In this document: in pieces, positions 16,765-23,848 of the stretch | Layout of the letters: each line of letters starts with the position of its first letter | Position numbering within the stretch: position 1 is the stretch's first letter | Assembly (NCBI RefSeq): GCF_014649855.1 | Contig: NZ_BMTV01000042.1 | Coordinates: 1 to 53,081, forward strand | From: Streptomyces roseolus | Lineage (GTDB): Bacteria > Actinomycetota > Actinomycetes > Streptomycetales > Streptomycetaceae | Reading direction: 5' to 3' | Length of the DNA: 53,081 bases | Program-made: the position numbers and the translations under genes | The notes under the pieces: model-generated | What the model was told of the DNA's origin: nothing | The model's input: the letters and a program-made list of their open reading frames with translations, nothing else | Database searches by the model: none

Positions 16765-17177
16765 CCCTCCACCGCCTCGGGTACGGCTCCGGCGGCGGCC
16801 CGCGCCGCTCCGCGCGGGCGCTTGGCGCCCCAGCCGACCATCATCGAGCCGCCGAGGACCCCGAGGGCCATGCCGAGGAGGAAGCCGCCGAGGTTGGAGA
16901 CGACGAGGGAGACCACGGCGAGGACGCAGCCGATGAGGCCGAAGGTGTACCGCTGGCGGGGGGCGGCGAGCGGGACGAGTCCGCAGAGGATCATCCCGCC
17001 GCCGACGAGGTAGCCCGCGACGCCGCCGAAGCCGGTGCTGACGATGAGCTGCACGGAGCTGAGCGAGAACTTGAGGACGGTCCAGCCGCCGGCCACCATC
17101 CACACCGCGCCCCAGAAGGGGCGGGTGCGCCGGAAGGCCCGGAACCACCCGTATGCCGCCCGGGCCCGGCTCAGCAT
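16761..17177 (-). CDS. DUF6114-type four-helix membrane protein, copy 2
   Basis: A 138-residue integral membrane protein. It opens with the basic FRAFRRTRPFWGAVWM motif that the other copy also has (FRRWRRTRPFWAALWM), followed by about four helices: FWGAVWMVAGGWTVLKF, GFGGVAGYLVGGGMILCGLVPLA, a YTFGLIGCVLAVVSLVVSNLGG helix and FLLGMALGVLGGSMMVGW. The tail is short and basic. ATG 17177 overlaps the upstream DUF6230-type gene by 7 bp. Pairing of a four-helix protein with an exported beta protein, twice in one operon, suggests they form a membrane/cell-surface complex. No known activity. Confidence 0.8.
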   Translation of the reverse strand: MLSRARAAYGWFRAFRRTRPFWGAVWMVAGGWTVLKFSLSSVQLIVSTGFGGVAGYLVGGGMILCGLVPLAAPRQRYTFGLIGCVLAVVSLVVSNLGGFLLGMALGVLGGSMMVGWGAKRPRGAARAAAGAVPEAVEG

Positions 17178-17956
17178 GTGGTGGCCTTTCCGGTGACGAC
17201 CCTCAGCTTCAGGTTCGGCAGCACCAGCGCCCCGGCCATCTCGGCGTCGTACGCGGTGGCGTTGAGGCCGTGCAGCCGGATGGAGCTGCCGCCCTCGCCG
17301 CCCGCCGAGCCGAGGCCGAAGCCGCCGGGCAGCGCGCCGGTGAGCGGTTTCCCGGCGACGGTGACCTGGTCGGCGGACTGGCCGAGGACCGCGTTCTGGA
17401 GCGTGGTGGGGCCGTAGGCCTGGAGCTCGGTGGCCTGGATGTAGAGGTTGGAGGCGTCGATGTCGGTGGTGAAGCTCGCGGGCGGGGTCGCGGTCACCGT
17501 CTGGCCGCCGGTGAGCAGGAGCGAGTACGGCACGCCGGCGATCGACTGGTGGACGATCCCGCACAGTCCGGCGAGGCCGGCGCTGGCGAAACCGACGCGT
17601 GCCATGGCGGTGTCGGTCGTCGTGGTGCCGTCCGGCCGCCCCACGGCGGGGGTGTTGACGATGGCGCCGAAGCCGCTGCCGGAGACGCCGTTGGAGGTGA
17701 GGGTGAACGGCTGTCCGGTGACGCTGAAGTTGGCGGCGAGGGCGCCCTGCGCGAGGACCGTGCCGAGCGCGCCGATCGCGAGGCAGGAGGGGACGAGGGC
17801 GAGGGCGCCACGGCCCCAGCGGGTGCCCCGGCGGGTGCCGTCGGCGGCCTCGGCGAGCATCCGGGCGTTCCAGCCGGCGGCGGCGCGGACGCCTCCGGCG
17901 CCGAGCCGGGCGAGCGGTCCGCGCGTCGTGCGGGGCGCTGCGTGGAGGGGGTTCAT
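17171..17956 (-). CDS. DUF6230-type exported protein, copy 2
   Basis: A 261-residue protein with an unusually long (about 50-residue) N-terminal extension before the hydrophobic segment ALALVPSCLAIGALGTVLAQGALAANFS. The mature domain follows the shared scheme: SVTGQPFTLTSNGVSGSGFGA, then GFASAGLAGLCGIVHQSIAGVPYSLLLTGG and ALVLPNLKLRVV, ending in Cys. The extension (PRTTRGPLARLGAGGVRAAAGWNARMLAEAADG) may be cytoplasmic. ATG 17956 overlaps the upstream DUF6114-type gene stop by 4 bp. Function unknown; coupled translation implies a fixed stoichiometry with its neighbours. Confidence 0.8.
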   Translation of the reverse strand: MNPLHAAPRTTRGPLARLGAGGVRAAAGWNARMLAEAADGTRRGTRWGRGALALVPSCLAIGALGTVLAQGALAANFSVTGQPFTLTSNGVSGSGFGAIVNTPAVGRPDGTTTTDTAMARVGFASAGLAGLCGIVHQSIAGVPYSLLLTGGQTVTATPPASFTTDIDASNLYIQATELQAYGPTTLQNAVLGQSADQVTVAGKPLTGALPGGFGLGSAGGEGGSSIRLHGLNATAYDAEMAGALVLPNLKLRVVTGKATTC

Positions 17957-18492
17957 GCGGAGCCGCTCCTCACGGATGCGGGGGACGCGGGGGTCCCGTC
18001 GGTGACGCGGTCGCGCCGGCGCGCGAGGCGTCCCGGGCGCTTGGCGGGCTTCTCGGGCAGCCAGGCGAAGGCCATGGCGCCGCCGAGGACGGAGAGGCCC
18101 ATGCCGACGAAGAGGCCGCCGAGGTTGGACAGGGGGAAGGAGGCGACGCCGGCGATGACGGCGATCGTGCCGGCGGTGTGGCGCTGGCTCGGCAGGGCGA
18201 GGACGAGGAGGGCCATCGCCATGATGACGACGCCGCCCGCCATGCCGGCGACGCCGCCGACGCCGACCTGGAGGATCCTGCCCAGCGGCGCCATCGGCAG
18301 GAAGAAGATCACGAAGCCGCCGAGGGACATCCACAGCGCGGCCCAGAACGGCCGGGTGCGGCGCCAGCGGCGGAAGCCGCGGCGGGCGCGGGCCGGGGCG
18401 GAGGGCCGGGGCCCGATGGCCTCGGCGGGCGGAGCCTCGAAGGCCTCGGGGGCCTCGGGGGCCTCGGGGGCGGGCGGGTCGGTGCTGGTCAC
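17953..18492 (-). CDS. DUF6114-type four-helix membrane protein, copy 1
   Basis: A 179-residue protein with a Pro/Glu/Ala-rich N-terminal tail (residues 1-40, EAPEAPEAFEAPP) followed by the FRRWRRTRPFWAALWM motif and four predicted helices, including SLGGFVIFFLPMAPLG, GVGGVAGMAGGVVIMAMALLVLAL and LGGLFVGMGLSVLGGAMAFAWL. The tail is basic (KRPGRLARRRDR). GTG 18492 is taken as start because it opens the conserved streptomycete arrangement; a longer frame upstream is low-complexity. It couples to copy 2 of the DUF6230-type protein by a 4-bp overlap. There is a 139-bp gap to the first DUF6230-type gene upstream. Confidence 0.75.
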   Translation of the reverse strand: MTSTDPPAPEAPEAPEAFEAPPAEAIGPRPSAPARARRGFRRWRRTRPFWAALWMSLGGFVIFFLPMAPLGRILQVGVGGVAGMAGGVVIMAMALLVLALPSQRHTAGTIAVIAGVASFPLSNLGGLFVGMGLSVLGGAMAFAWLPEKPAKRPGRLARRRDRVTDGTPASPASVRSGSA

Positions 18493-18631
18493 GGGGGCCT
18501 CGCAGGAGCGGTCCGGAAGGGGCGGGCGGGGGCCGGTCCGGGGCGGCGCGCCCCGCGGTGGCGCGCCGTCCCGGTCCGGGTCGTGCGGTGGTGCCGTCGT
18601 GCGGTGGTGCTGATGGGGTGCGGAGGGGGTG

Positions 18632-19312
18632 TCAGCAGCCCGTGTCGCCGTGCTTGATGGCGATCGCGAGGTCGGGGAGCGTGATGGCCCCGGCGATCGT
18701 GGCACCGTTCGCGTCGGCGTTCAGGTTGCTGATGTCGGTGCGGCCGCCGGTGGCGTCGAGGCCGAACTGGCCCGCGGCACCGTCCTGGATGCCGGTGGCC
18801 TTGATGCCGGCGCCGTCGGCCGCGGCGCCGATGACGTTCGGGGTGGCGTCGGTGGCGTTCAGGGTGGCGGTGGCCGCCTTGAGCGCCTGGGCGTCGAGGA
18901 TGAGCTTGTTGGCCTGGAGCCCGGCGCCGTTGGCCAGTTGGTCGCTGGTGAGCGGGGTCGCGGCGGCGGGCGAGGAGATGTTGAGCGACCAGGTGCCGAG
19001 GCTGCCGATCACCGGGAGGGCGACCGACTGGGTGGCGTGGACGCAGATCCCGTCGAGGCCGGCCTTGGCGATGCCGACCTGGGCGGCGCCCTTGGGGCCG
19101 CCGGCGTCGATGGTGTGCATGACCGCGCCGATGCCCTGCGGGGCCGCCACCGTCTTGGAGCTGAGGGTGAACGGCACGCTGGTCAGGGAGAGGTTCGCCG
19201 CGAGGGCGCCCTGGACCATCGCGGTGGCCATGGCCGCGACCGCCGCGCAGGCGGGGACGGCGAGGAAGGCCGATCTGCGCCAGCGGGTGACGCCTCTGGG
19301 CTCGTTCTGCAT
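18632..19312 (-). CDS. DUF6230-type exported protein, copy 1 (first gene of operon)
   Basis: A 226-residue protein with a short basic N-terminus (RWRRS), hydrophobic segment AFLAVPACAAVAAMATAMVQGALA and likely cleavage at ALA-AN. The mature domain starts LSLTSVPFTLSSKTV and contains GIAKAGLDGICVHATQSVALPVIGSLGTWSLNISS; it ends with the ITLPDLAIAIKHGDTGC motif. The C-terminal Cys is shared with copy 2. An Ala/Thr/Asn-rich stretch (KAATATLNATDATPNVIGAAADGAGIKA) is typical of this family. ATG 19312 lies next to the divergent TetR promoter region, so it is the operon's first gene and the likely TetR target. Function unknown. Confidence 0.82.
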   Translation of the reverse strand: MQNEPRGVTRWRRSAFLAVPACAAVAAMATAMVQGALAANLSLTSVPFTLSSKTVAAPQGIGAVMHTIDAGGPKGAAQVGIAKAGLDGICVHATQSVALPVIGSLGTWSLNISSPAAATPLTSDQLANGAGLQANKLILDAQALKAATATLNATDATPNVIGAAADGAGIKATGIQDGAAGQFGLDATGGRTDISNLNADANGATIAGAITLPDLAIAIKHGDTGC

Positions 19313-19331
19313 GAGGGTTCTCCAACCGTGG

Positions 19332-19390
19332 GTTCGGACACTCTGTGGCTGCCTGTTCGAGAATTGGACACTCTGAGAAGTTGTGTCAAT
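19332..19390. promoter_or_regulatory. Divergent DUF6230/TetR control region
   Basis: GGACACTCTG is repeated at 19336-19345 and 19366-19375, exactly 30 bp apart. The second copy is part of an imperfect inverted repeat, ATTGGACAC (19363-19371) and GTGTCAAT (19383-19390), a plausible TetR operator. GTTCGGACACTCT (19332-19344) recurs exactly at 22056-22068. Confidence 0.55.
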
Positions 19391-19457
19391 AGCACGGACA
19401 AGGCTGGTAGTTCTGTCACCGTCCTGAGGAGTTCCGGCGCTGTTCTACGCTGGCGCG

Positions 19458-20075
19458 ATGGCACGCTTCAGGGAGACGGTCCGGACACTCCTGCGCGAAC
19501 GGCTCCTCGACGCCGCCTTCGAGCGGGTCGCGGAGCACGGCTTCGACAAGCTGCGCATGGCCCATCTCGCCGGTGACGTGGGCGTCAGCCGGCAGACGCT
19601 GTACTCCGAGTTCCCCTCCAAGGAGGCGGTCGGCGAGGCGCTGTTCCGGCGCGAGCTGGAGCGCTGCCTGGTCGGCATCCAGCAGGGTCTGGACGCCCAC
19701 CCGGGCGACCTGCGCGCGGCCGTGGAGGCGGCCGTCGGCTTCACGCTGACGCTGGCCCGCCGCAATCCGCTCATCCGGGCGATGCTGACGAGCACCGGCG
19801 AGGGCGGCCTCCTCCCCTATCTGACGACCCGCTCCGCCGCCGCCTTCGAGCTGGCGACGACGGCGCTGGGGACGTACGTGGCGGAGACCTGGCCCTCGAT
19901 CGACCCGGTCGCGCGGGACCTGGCGGTGGACACGGCGGTCCGCCTGACGGCGAGCCACGTCGTGCAGTCCGCCGCCTCCCCCGAGGAGTCGGCCCGCCGC
20001 ATCGCGGACACGACGGTCCGGGTCGCCCTCAGCACGGGCGCGGAACGCCTTCCGGCCGGCACGGCCCGCCCCTGA
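19458..20075 (+). CDS. TetR-family transcriptional regulator
   Basis: A 205-residue regulator. The N-terminal helix-turn-helix reads LLDAAFERVAEHGFDKLRMAHLAGDVGVSRQTLYSEFPSKEAVGEALF (about 15-62). The C-terminal ligand-binding region is helical and close to the TetR_C type with RNPLIRAMLTSTGEGGLLPYLTTRS. ATG 19458 is the first start in frame after the intergenic control region. It is divergent from the DUF6230/DUF6114 operon with a 145-bp shared region containing repeats, so it most likely represses that operon and itself. The ligand is unknown. Confidence 0.9.
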   Translation: MARFRETVRTLLRERLLDAAFERVAEHGFDKLRMAHLAGDVGVSRQTLYSEFPSKEAVGEALFRRELERCLVGIQQGLDAHPGDLRAAVEAAVGFTLTLARRNPLIRAMLTSTGEGGLLPYLTTRSAAAFELATTALGTYVAETWPSIDPVARDLAVDTAVRLTASHVVQSAASPEESARRIADTTVRVALSTGAERLPAGTARP

Positions 20076-20131
20076 GACCCGCCGCGCCTCTCCGGCTGCG
20101 GCTCCGGCTGCGGCTGCGGCCGCTACGGCTC

Positions 20132-20743
20132 CTACGGCGGCGGAGACCCCGCGTACTCCTCCAGTACGGGCCGGTTGCCGAGCCCCGGCGCGGTGGTGAC
20201 GGGGTAGGCCCGCAGCCCGACCCTTCCCTCCACCCGGTCGATCGCGCCCCAGCCGTACTGCCGGGAGTCGTCCGACAGGTCGGGGTTGTCGCCCAGGTAG
20301 AAGAAGCCGCCCTCGGGCACGGTCCGCAGCTCCGCGCGCGCCGACCGGGTGCCCTCCGCCGAGCAGCAGGCGCCCGCGCGGCGGGCGCGATCGGTCCACT
20401 GGGCGGCGACCACCCGGCGTACGGGCCCCGTGCCGCCCTCCTGGAGCAGCACCTGGAAGGGTTCCGCGCCGGTCGACACGATCGCCACCCGGTCCCCGGG
20501 CAGGCCGATCACCCGTTTCACCATGAGGGAGTCCTGCCGGCCGCCGCGCAGCAGGACCACGTCGAAGCGGTCCACCCTGCCCTCCGAGCCCGGCGAGACG
20601 AGGATCCGGTCGCCCGGCCGCAGGGTCGGGTCCATGCTGGACCCGTCGACCCGGACGCCGAGGGCGGTCACGGCCACTCCCGCGAGCAGGCAGAGCAGGA
20701 CACCGGTCCCGAGGACGGCGCCGAGGACGCGCCCCGCCCTCAT
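20132..20743 (-). CDS. Type I signal peptidase (S26)
   Basis: A 203-residue membrane peptidase with one N-terminal helix (VLGAVLGTGVLLCLLAGVAVTAL). Catalytic Ser36 lies in GSSMDPTLRPGD and Lys76 in MVKRVIGLPGD. The box E-like motif is YLGDNPDLSDDSRQYGW. Between them is an insertion with two adjacent cysteines (RRAGACCSAEGTRSARAEL), unusual in standard LepB. ATG 20743 is preferred because the helix starts directly after; an in-frame ATG 20 codons upstream is also possible. It removes signal peptides from exported proteins. Its closeness to the DUF6230 array raises the possibility of a dedicated role, but that is inference; streptomycetes encode several SPases. Confidence 0.9.
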   Translation of the reverse strand: MRAGRVLGAVLGTGVLLCLLAGVAVTALGVRVDGSSMDPTLRPGDRILVSPGSEGRVDRFDVVLLRGGRQDSLMVKRVIGLPGDRVAIVSTGAEPFQVLLQEGGTGPVRRVVAAQWTDRARRAGACCSAEGTRSARAELRTVPEGGFFYLGDNPDLSDDSRQYGWGAIDRVEGRVGLRAYPVTTAPGLGNRPVLEEYAGSPPP

Positions 20744-20858
20744 CGGCGGCCCCTTCGGCCGCCGTGTCGGCCGGGGCGCGGTACGGCCCCGGACCGGTCG
20801 CATTCGGTCATGGCGGGACGGTAGGCCGGGCGGCGGGCGGGGGCCGTGACCGTACCGC

Positions 20859-22004
20859 TCAGCCTTGTTGACCGCGCGTCGACCAGGACGGGGACGCGGG
20901 CCCCGGCCCCGGTGCGGCGACCCCCCGGACCTGGTAGGCGCGCGGGGTCTCGCCGGTCCAGCGGCGGAACGCCCGGTGGAAGGCGCTGGGTTCGGAGAAG
21001 CCGAGCCGCCGGGAGAGCCGCTCGATGGAGACCCGCCCCGCGGCGAGCTCCGCGAGGGCGTGGTCCCGCCGCACCTGGTCGCGCAGCCGCTGGTACGTGG
21101 TGCCCTCGGCGGCCAGTCGGCGGCGGAGGGTCTGCGGGCTGACCGAGAGCCGCTCGGCGAGCTCCTCCGGGGTGGGCACGGGTCCGCCCGGCAGCGCCCG
21201 CCCGATGAGGTGGCGCACCCGTCCGGTGACGGTGCCTCCCCATTCCGAGCAGACCAGCACGCCGTCGGGGGCGCGGCGCAGGAAGTCCCGGAGCGCCGCC
21301 GCGTCGCGGAGCACGGGCTCGTCGAGGTCGGCGCGGTCGAGGACGGCGGCGGTGCGCCCGGCGCCGAAGACGCAGGGGGCGCCGAAGAGCAGGGCGTACT
21401 CGGCGGAGTGGCGGGGCTCGGCGTGGGCGAACTCGACCCGGCGCAGTCCGATCCGGCGGCGGACCAGCCAGCCGGCGAAGCGGTGGGCGACGAGGACGGT
21501 GGCCTCGGCGCCGAAGTGCAGGGGGTCGTCGTAGCCGGAGAGGTCGAATTCGAGCCGCGCCTCGTCGGGGCCGCCGGACTCCCCCGCCGGCGCCGCCGGT
21601 TCGACGAGCCGGAAGCTCGGCCCGCCGGGGAAGAGGGAGTAGAAGGCGCGGGCCCGGTGCAGGGCCTCGCGCAGGTCGCGGCTGCCGTGGACGACGAGGT
21701 GGCCCATCATCGCGAAGGAGCCGACCTTGGTGGGCGCGCCGCCGAAGCCGAGCAGCTCGTCGTCGAGGCTCGCCCAGAGCAGCCGGACGAGGCGGCCGAA
21801 CCGTGCGGAGGGGACCCGGTCCGGCGGGAGGCCGGCGAGGAGGTCGGGTGAGAGTGATGAGGGTTCCGGCGGGAGGCCGGCGAGGAGGTCGGGTGAGAGG
21901 CCGGCGCGGGCGAGCAGCGGCCCGGTGTCCACCCCGCGCCGCTCGGCGCCGAGGACCACGGCCCGTACGTGATGGGCGCTGACCGATCCCGTCCGCGTCC
22001 GCAT
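20859..22004 (-). CDS. AraC-family regulator with N-terminal arabinose-binding-type domain
   Basis: A 381-residue regulator of the OruR/ArgR-like type. Residues about 20-230 form the Arabinose_bd domain (AAVLDRADLDEPVLRDAAALRDFL is its end). The C-terminal AraC HTH is RLSVSPQTLRRRLAAEGTTYQRLRDQVRRDH through LGFSEPSAFHRAFRRWTGETPRAY. ATG 22004 has GGAGG 8 bases upstream. Near residue 35 the sequence LSPDLLAGLPP is present twice because of a 45-bp in-frame duplication, lengthening a linker. It is divergent from the Rieske lipoprotein gene, a possible target. Regulated pathway unknown. Confidence 0.88.
   Translation of the reverse strand: MRTRTGSVSAHHVRAVVLGAERRGVDTGPLLARAGLSPDLLAGLPPEPSSLSPDLLAGLPPDRVPSARFGRLVRLLWASLDDELLGFGGAPTKVGSFAMMGHLVVHGSRDLREALHRARAFYSLFPGGPSFRLVEPAAPAGESGGPDEARLEFDLSGYDDPLHFGAEATVLVAHRFAGWLVRRRIGLRRVEFAHAEPRHSAEYALLFGAPCVFGAGRTAAVLDRADLDEPVLRDAAALRDFLRRAPDGVLVCSEWGGTVTGRVRHLIGRALPGGPVPTPEELAERLSVSPQTLRRRLAAEGTTYQRLRDQVRRDHALAELAAGRVSIERLSRRLGFSEPSAFHRAFRRWTGETPRAYQVRGVAAPGPGPASPSWSTRGQQG
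21820..21899. repeat. In-frame tandem duplication inside the AraC gene
   Basis: A 35-bp sequence at 21820-21854 is repeated exactly at 21865-21899, period 45 bp (15 codons). On the protein it doubles LSPDLLAGLPP with PxPSS/DRVP after each unit. Perfect identity suggests a recent slippage event. Confidence 0.9.
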
Positions 22005-22026
22005 GCCCGTCGCCTCCGTTCGGCGC

Positions 22027-22068
22027 GTTTGACACTTCGACCTATGGTTGTCCAAGTTCGGACACTCT
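22027..22068. promoter_or_regulatory. Possible araC/Rieske control region with GACACT repeats
   Basis: GTTTGACACTTCG (22027-22039) and GTTCGGACACTCT (22056-22068) are similar boxes 29 bp apart. The second is identical over 13 bp to 19332-19344 upstream of the DUF6230 operon. Such spacing would suit two regulator monomers or dimers on one DNA face. Confidence 0.45.
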
Positions 22069-22182
22069 CATGTGAACTGTAAGGCCCCTGGGGGGAGTCT
22101 GTGCGGAACGGGGCCTACGTCACAGGAACTCCGTCTACCGTCGCTTCCGGAAGACTCCAGCGGTGCATCGAGAGGGGCAGGC

Positions 22183-22599
22183 ATGAGCGGAGTGGCACGG
22201 CGGACCGTGGTCGCCGCCGGCGGGGCGGGGCTCGCGGCGGCGCTGACCGCCTGCGGCGGCGGCACGAACGCCGAGGGCGACACCGGCACGGGCGGCACGG
22301 ACGGCGCCCCGGAGGGCCCGCTCGCGAAGACCGGGGACATCCCGGTGGGCGGCGGCAAGGTCCTGGCCGGCAAGGGGATCGTCATCACCCAGCCGAAGGC
22401 CGGGGAGTTCAAGGCCTTCTCGTCGAAGTGCACGCACGCGGGGTGCGCGGTGAGCGAGGTGAAGGACGGCACGATCGTCTGCCCGTGCCATCAGAGCAGG
22501 TTCGACATCTCGGACGGCAGCGTGAAGGGCGGCCCGGCGACGGCGTCGTTGCCGCCGGAGCCGATCGAGGTGAAGGGCGAGGACATCTCCTTCGGCTGA
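22183..22599 (+). CDS. Rieske [2Fe-2S] lipoprotein
   Basis: A 138-residue exported protein. The N-terminus has ARRTVVAAGGAGLAAALTAC: an RR pair, hydrophobic core and lipobox with C24, so it is a probable Tat-exported lipoprotein. After a Gly/Thr/Asp-rich linker (25-45) comes a single Rieske domain with cluster ligands C83 and H85 (CTHAGC) and C100 and H103 (CPCHQSRF). C88 and C102 are placed to form the disulfide seen in bc1-type Rieske proteins. ATG 22183 follows GAGAGGGG. No oxygenase or reductase partner lies nearby, so the electron partner is unknown. Such small Rieske lipoproteins are common in streptomycetes. Confidence 0.9.
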   Translation: MSGVARRTVVAAGGAGLAAALTACGGGTNAEGDTGTGGTDGAPEGPLAKTGDIPVGGGKVLAGKGIVITQPKAGEFKAFSSKCTHAGCAVSEVKDGTIVCPCHQSRFDISDGSVKGGPATASLPPEPIEVKGEDISFG

Positions 22600-22620
22600 C
22601 CGGCCCCCCTCGCCCGCTCC

Positions 22621-23286
22621 TCACGCGCGGGCGGAGGAACGCCTCGGCGCCTTCCACGCGGTGAGCAGTTCGTCGGTGGCGGCGAGGGTGGCGACGAGCG
22701 AGAGGGTGTTGCGGATCATCACGGGGGTGTAGTCGGCCGGCACCCCCGCGATGGCGTCCCGCGGTACGACCACGGTGTGGCCGAGGTCCACCGCGTCGAA
22801 GACGGCGTCGGGCACGGCCACGTTGGCGGACACCCCGGTCACGACGAGGGCCCGGCAGCCGAGGTTGCGCAGCAGCGCGTCCACGCCCGTGCCGGCCAGC
22901 GGGGAGAGGCCGTGCAGCCGCCGCACCACCAGGCCCTCGTCGGCCACCCGGATCGGTTCCGCGATCCGTACCGCCGTGGAGCCGCTGTGCTGCTGCACGG
23001 GCAGCCGGGCCGCGGCCCGGAAGAGGCGGGCGTCGCCGTCGGAGCCGCGCCCGTCGGGGCGCCGCTCCGCGACGGCGTGCACCACCTGGACGCCGGCGCC
23101 GTGGGCGGCGTCGACCAGCCGGGCCACGTTGGCGAGGGCCCCGGACTCCCGGGCGACCGCGGCGAGTTCGGGCAGGGCGCTCTCCGCGCCGACGACGCCC
23201 CGCCGGCACTCGACGGTGAGCAGGACGGCCCCGTCCGGGCCCAGTCGCTCGTCACGTTCTTCCCCGCGTCCCATCCCCCCTCGCAC
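22621..23286 (-). CDS. Isochorismatase-family (cysteine-hydrolase fold) protein
   Basis: A 221-residue protein of the isochorismatase-like superfamily. AVLLTVECRRGVVG near residue 20 aligns with the usual IDxQ catalytic strand but has Glu in place of Asp. VTGVSANVAVPDAVFDAVDLGHTVVVPRDAIAG aligns with the GVxTxxCV catalytic-Cys loop, yet Ala replaces the Cys. It therefore lacks the nicotinamidase/cysteine-hydrolase nucleophile, as true isochorismatases also do. GTG 23286 has GAGG about 7 bases upstream; ATG 23274 is an alternative with a poor ribosome site. It converges with the Rieske gene (21-bp gap). The substrate is unknown. Confidence 0.82.
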   Translation of the reverse strand: MRGGMGRGEERDERLGPDGAVLLTVECRRGVVGAESALPELAAVARESGALANVARLVDAAHGAGVQVVHAVAERRPDGRGSDGDARLFRAAARLPVQQHSGSTAVRIAEPIRVADEGLVVRRLHGLSPLAGTGVDALLRNLGCRALVVTGVSANVAVPDAVFDAVDLGHTVVVPRDAIAGVPADYTPVMIRNTLSLVATLAATDELLTAWKAPRRSSARA

Positions 23287-23324
23287 CCGCCCACCTCTTG
23301 CACGGGCGCGCGAGAGGGACCCAT

Positions 23325-23349
23325 GATTTCTGACGTCTCATCAGAAATC
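23325..23349. promoter_or_regulatory. Perfect 9-bp-arm palindrome upstream of a PNPOx gene
   Basis: GATTTCTGA and TCAGAAATC are exact inverted arms with a 7-nt spacer, 16 bp before the ATG at 23366 and in the gap shared with the divergent isochorismatase-like gene. The size is right for a dimeric repressor operator. A terminator role is unlikely because it precedes both genes. Confidence 0.65.
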
Positions 23350-23365
23350 CAGAAGGGTGCGGACG

Positions 23366-23833
23366 ATGACCGTCGCACAGCGCCATGGCCGCAGGATCAT
23401 GATGTCCCCGGAGGAGCTCGACTCCTTCCTCACCGAGCAGCGCACCTGCCGGGTCGCCACCGTCTCCGCCGACGGCCGCCCCCACCTCAGCGCGCTCTGG
23501 TACGCCTGGGACGGCACCTCGCTCTGGCTGTACTCGCTGACCCGCAGCCGCCGCTGGGCCGAGCTGAGCGCCGACCCCAGGATCTCGGTGCTGGTCGACG
23601 ACGGCGAGGAGTACGGCGACTTGCGCGGGGCCGAGCTGTCGGGGACGGCGGTCTTCGTCGGGGAGGCCCCCCGCACGGGCGAGCCGTGCCCGGAACTCGA
23701 CGCCGCGGAGCGGCTCTTCGCGGCGAAGAACTTCGGCCTCGACGCCATGCCGCACGACGGCCGGCACGCCTGGCTCCGGCTGACCCCCGACGCCGTCGCC
23801 TCCTGGGACTTCCGCAAGCTCGCGACCCTCTAG
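23366..23833 (+). CDS. PNPOx-fold (FMN/F420 split-barrel) protein
   Basis: A 155-residue split beta-barrel protein of the pyridoxamine-phosphate-oxidase-like/F420-dependent reductase superfamily. MSPEELDSFLTEQRTCRVATVSADGRPHLSALWYAWDGTSLWLY (about 12-57) holds the typical first strands where flavin or F420 phosphate binds. SRRWAELSADPRISVLVDDGEEYGDLRG follows the standard order. ATG 23366 is chosen because AAGGG lies 8 bases upstream; a GTG at 23357 lies within that ribosome site. Cofactor (FMN versus F420) and substrate are not determinable from the sequence. Its promoter overlaps a strong palindrome. Confidence 0.85.
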   Translation: MTVAQRHGRRIMMSPEELDSFLTEQRTCRVATVSADGRPHLSALWYAWDGTSLWLYSLTRSRRWAELSADPRISVLVDDGEEYGDLRGAELSGTAVFVGEAPRTGEPCPELDAAERLFAAKNFGLDAMPHDGRHAWLRLTPDAVASWDFRKLATL

Positions 23834-23848
23834 GCGGGTCCGGGGCGC

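Noticed and set aside
20076..20131. GGCTCCGGCTGCGG repeats between the TetR gene and signal peptidase gene
   Set aside because: Very short GC-rich triplet slippage after the TetR stop; no structure or coding potential that I can support.
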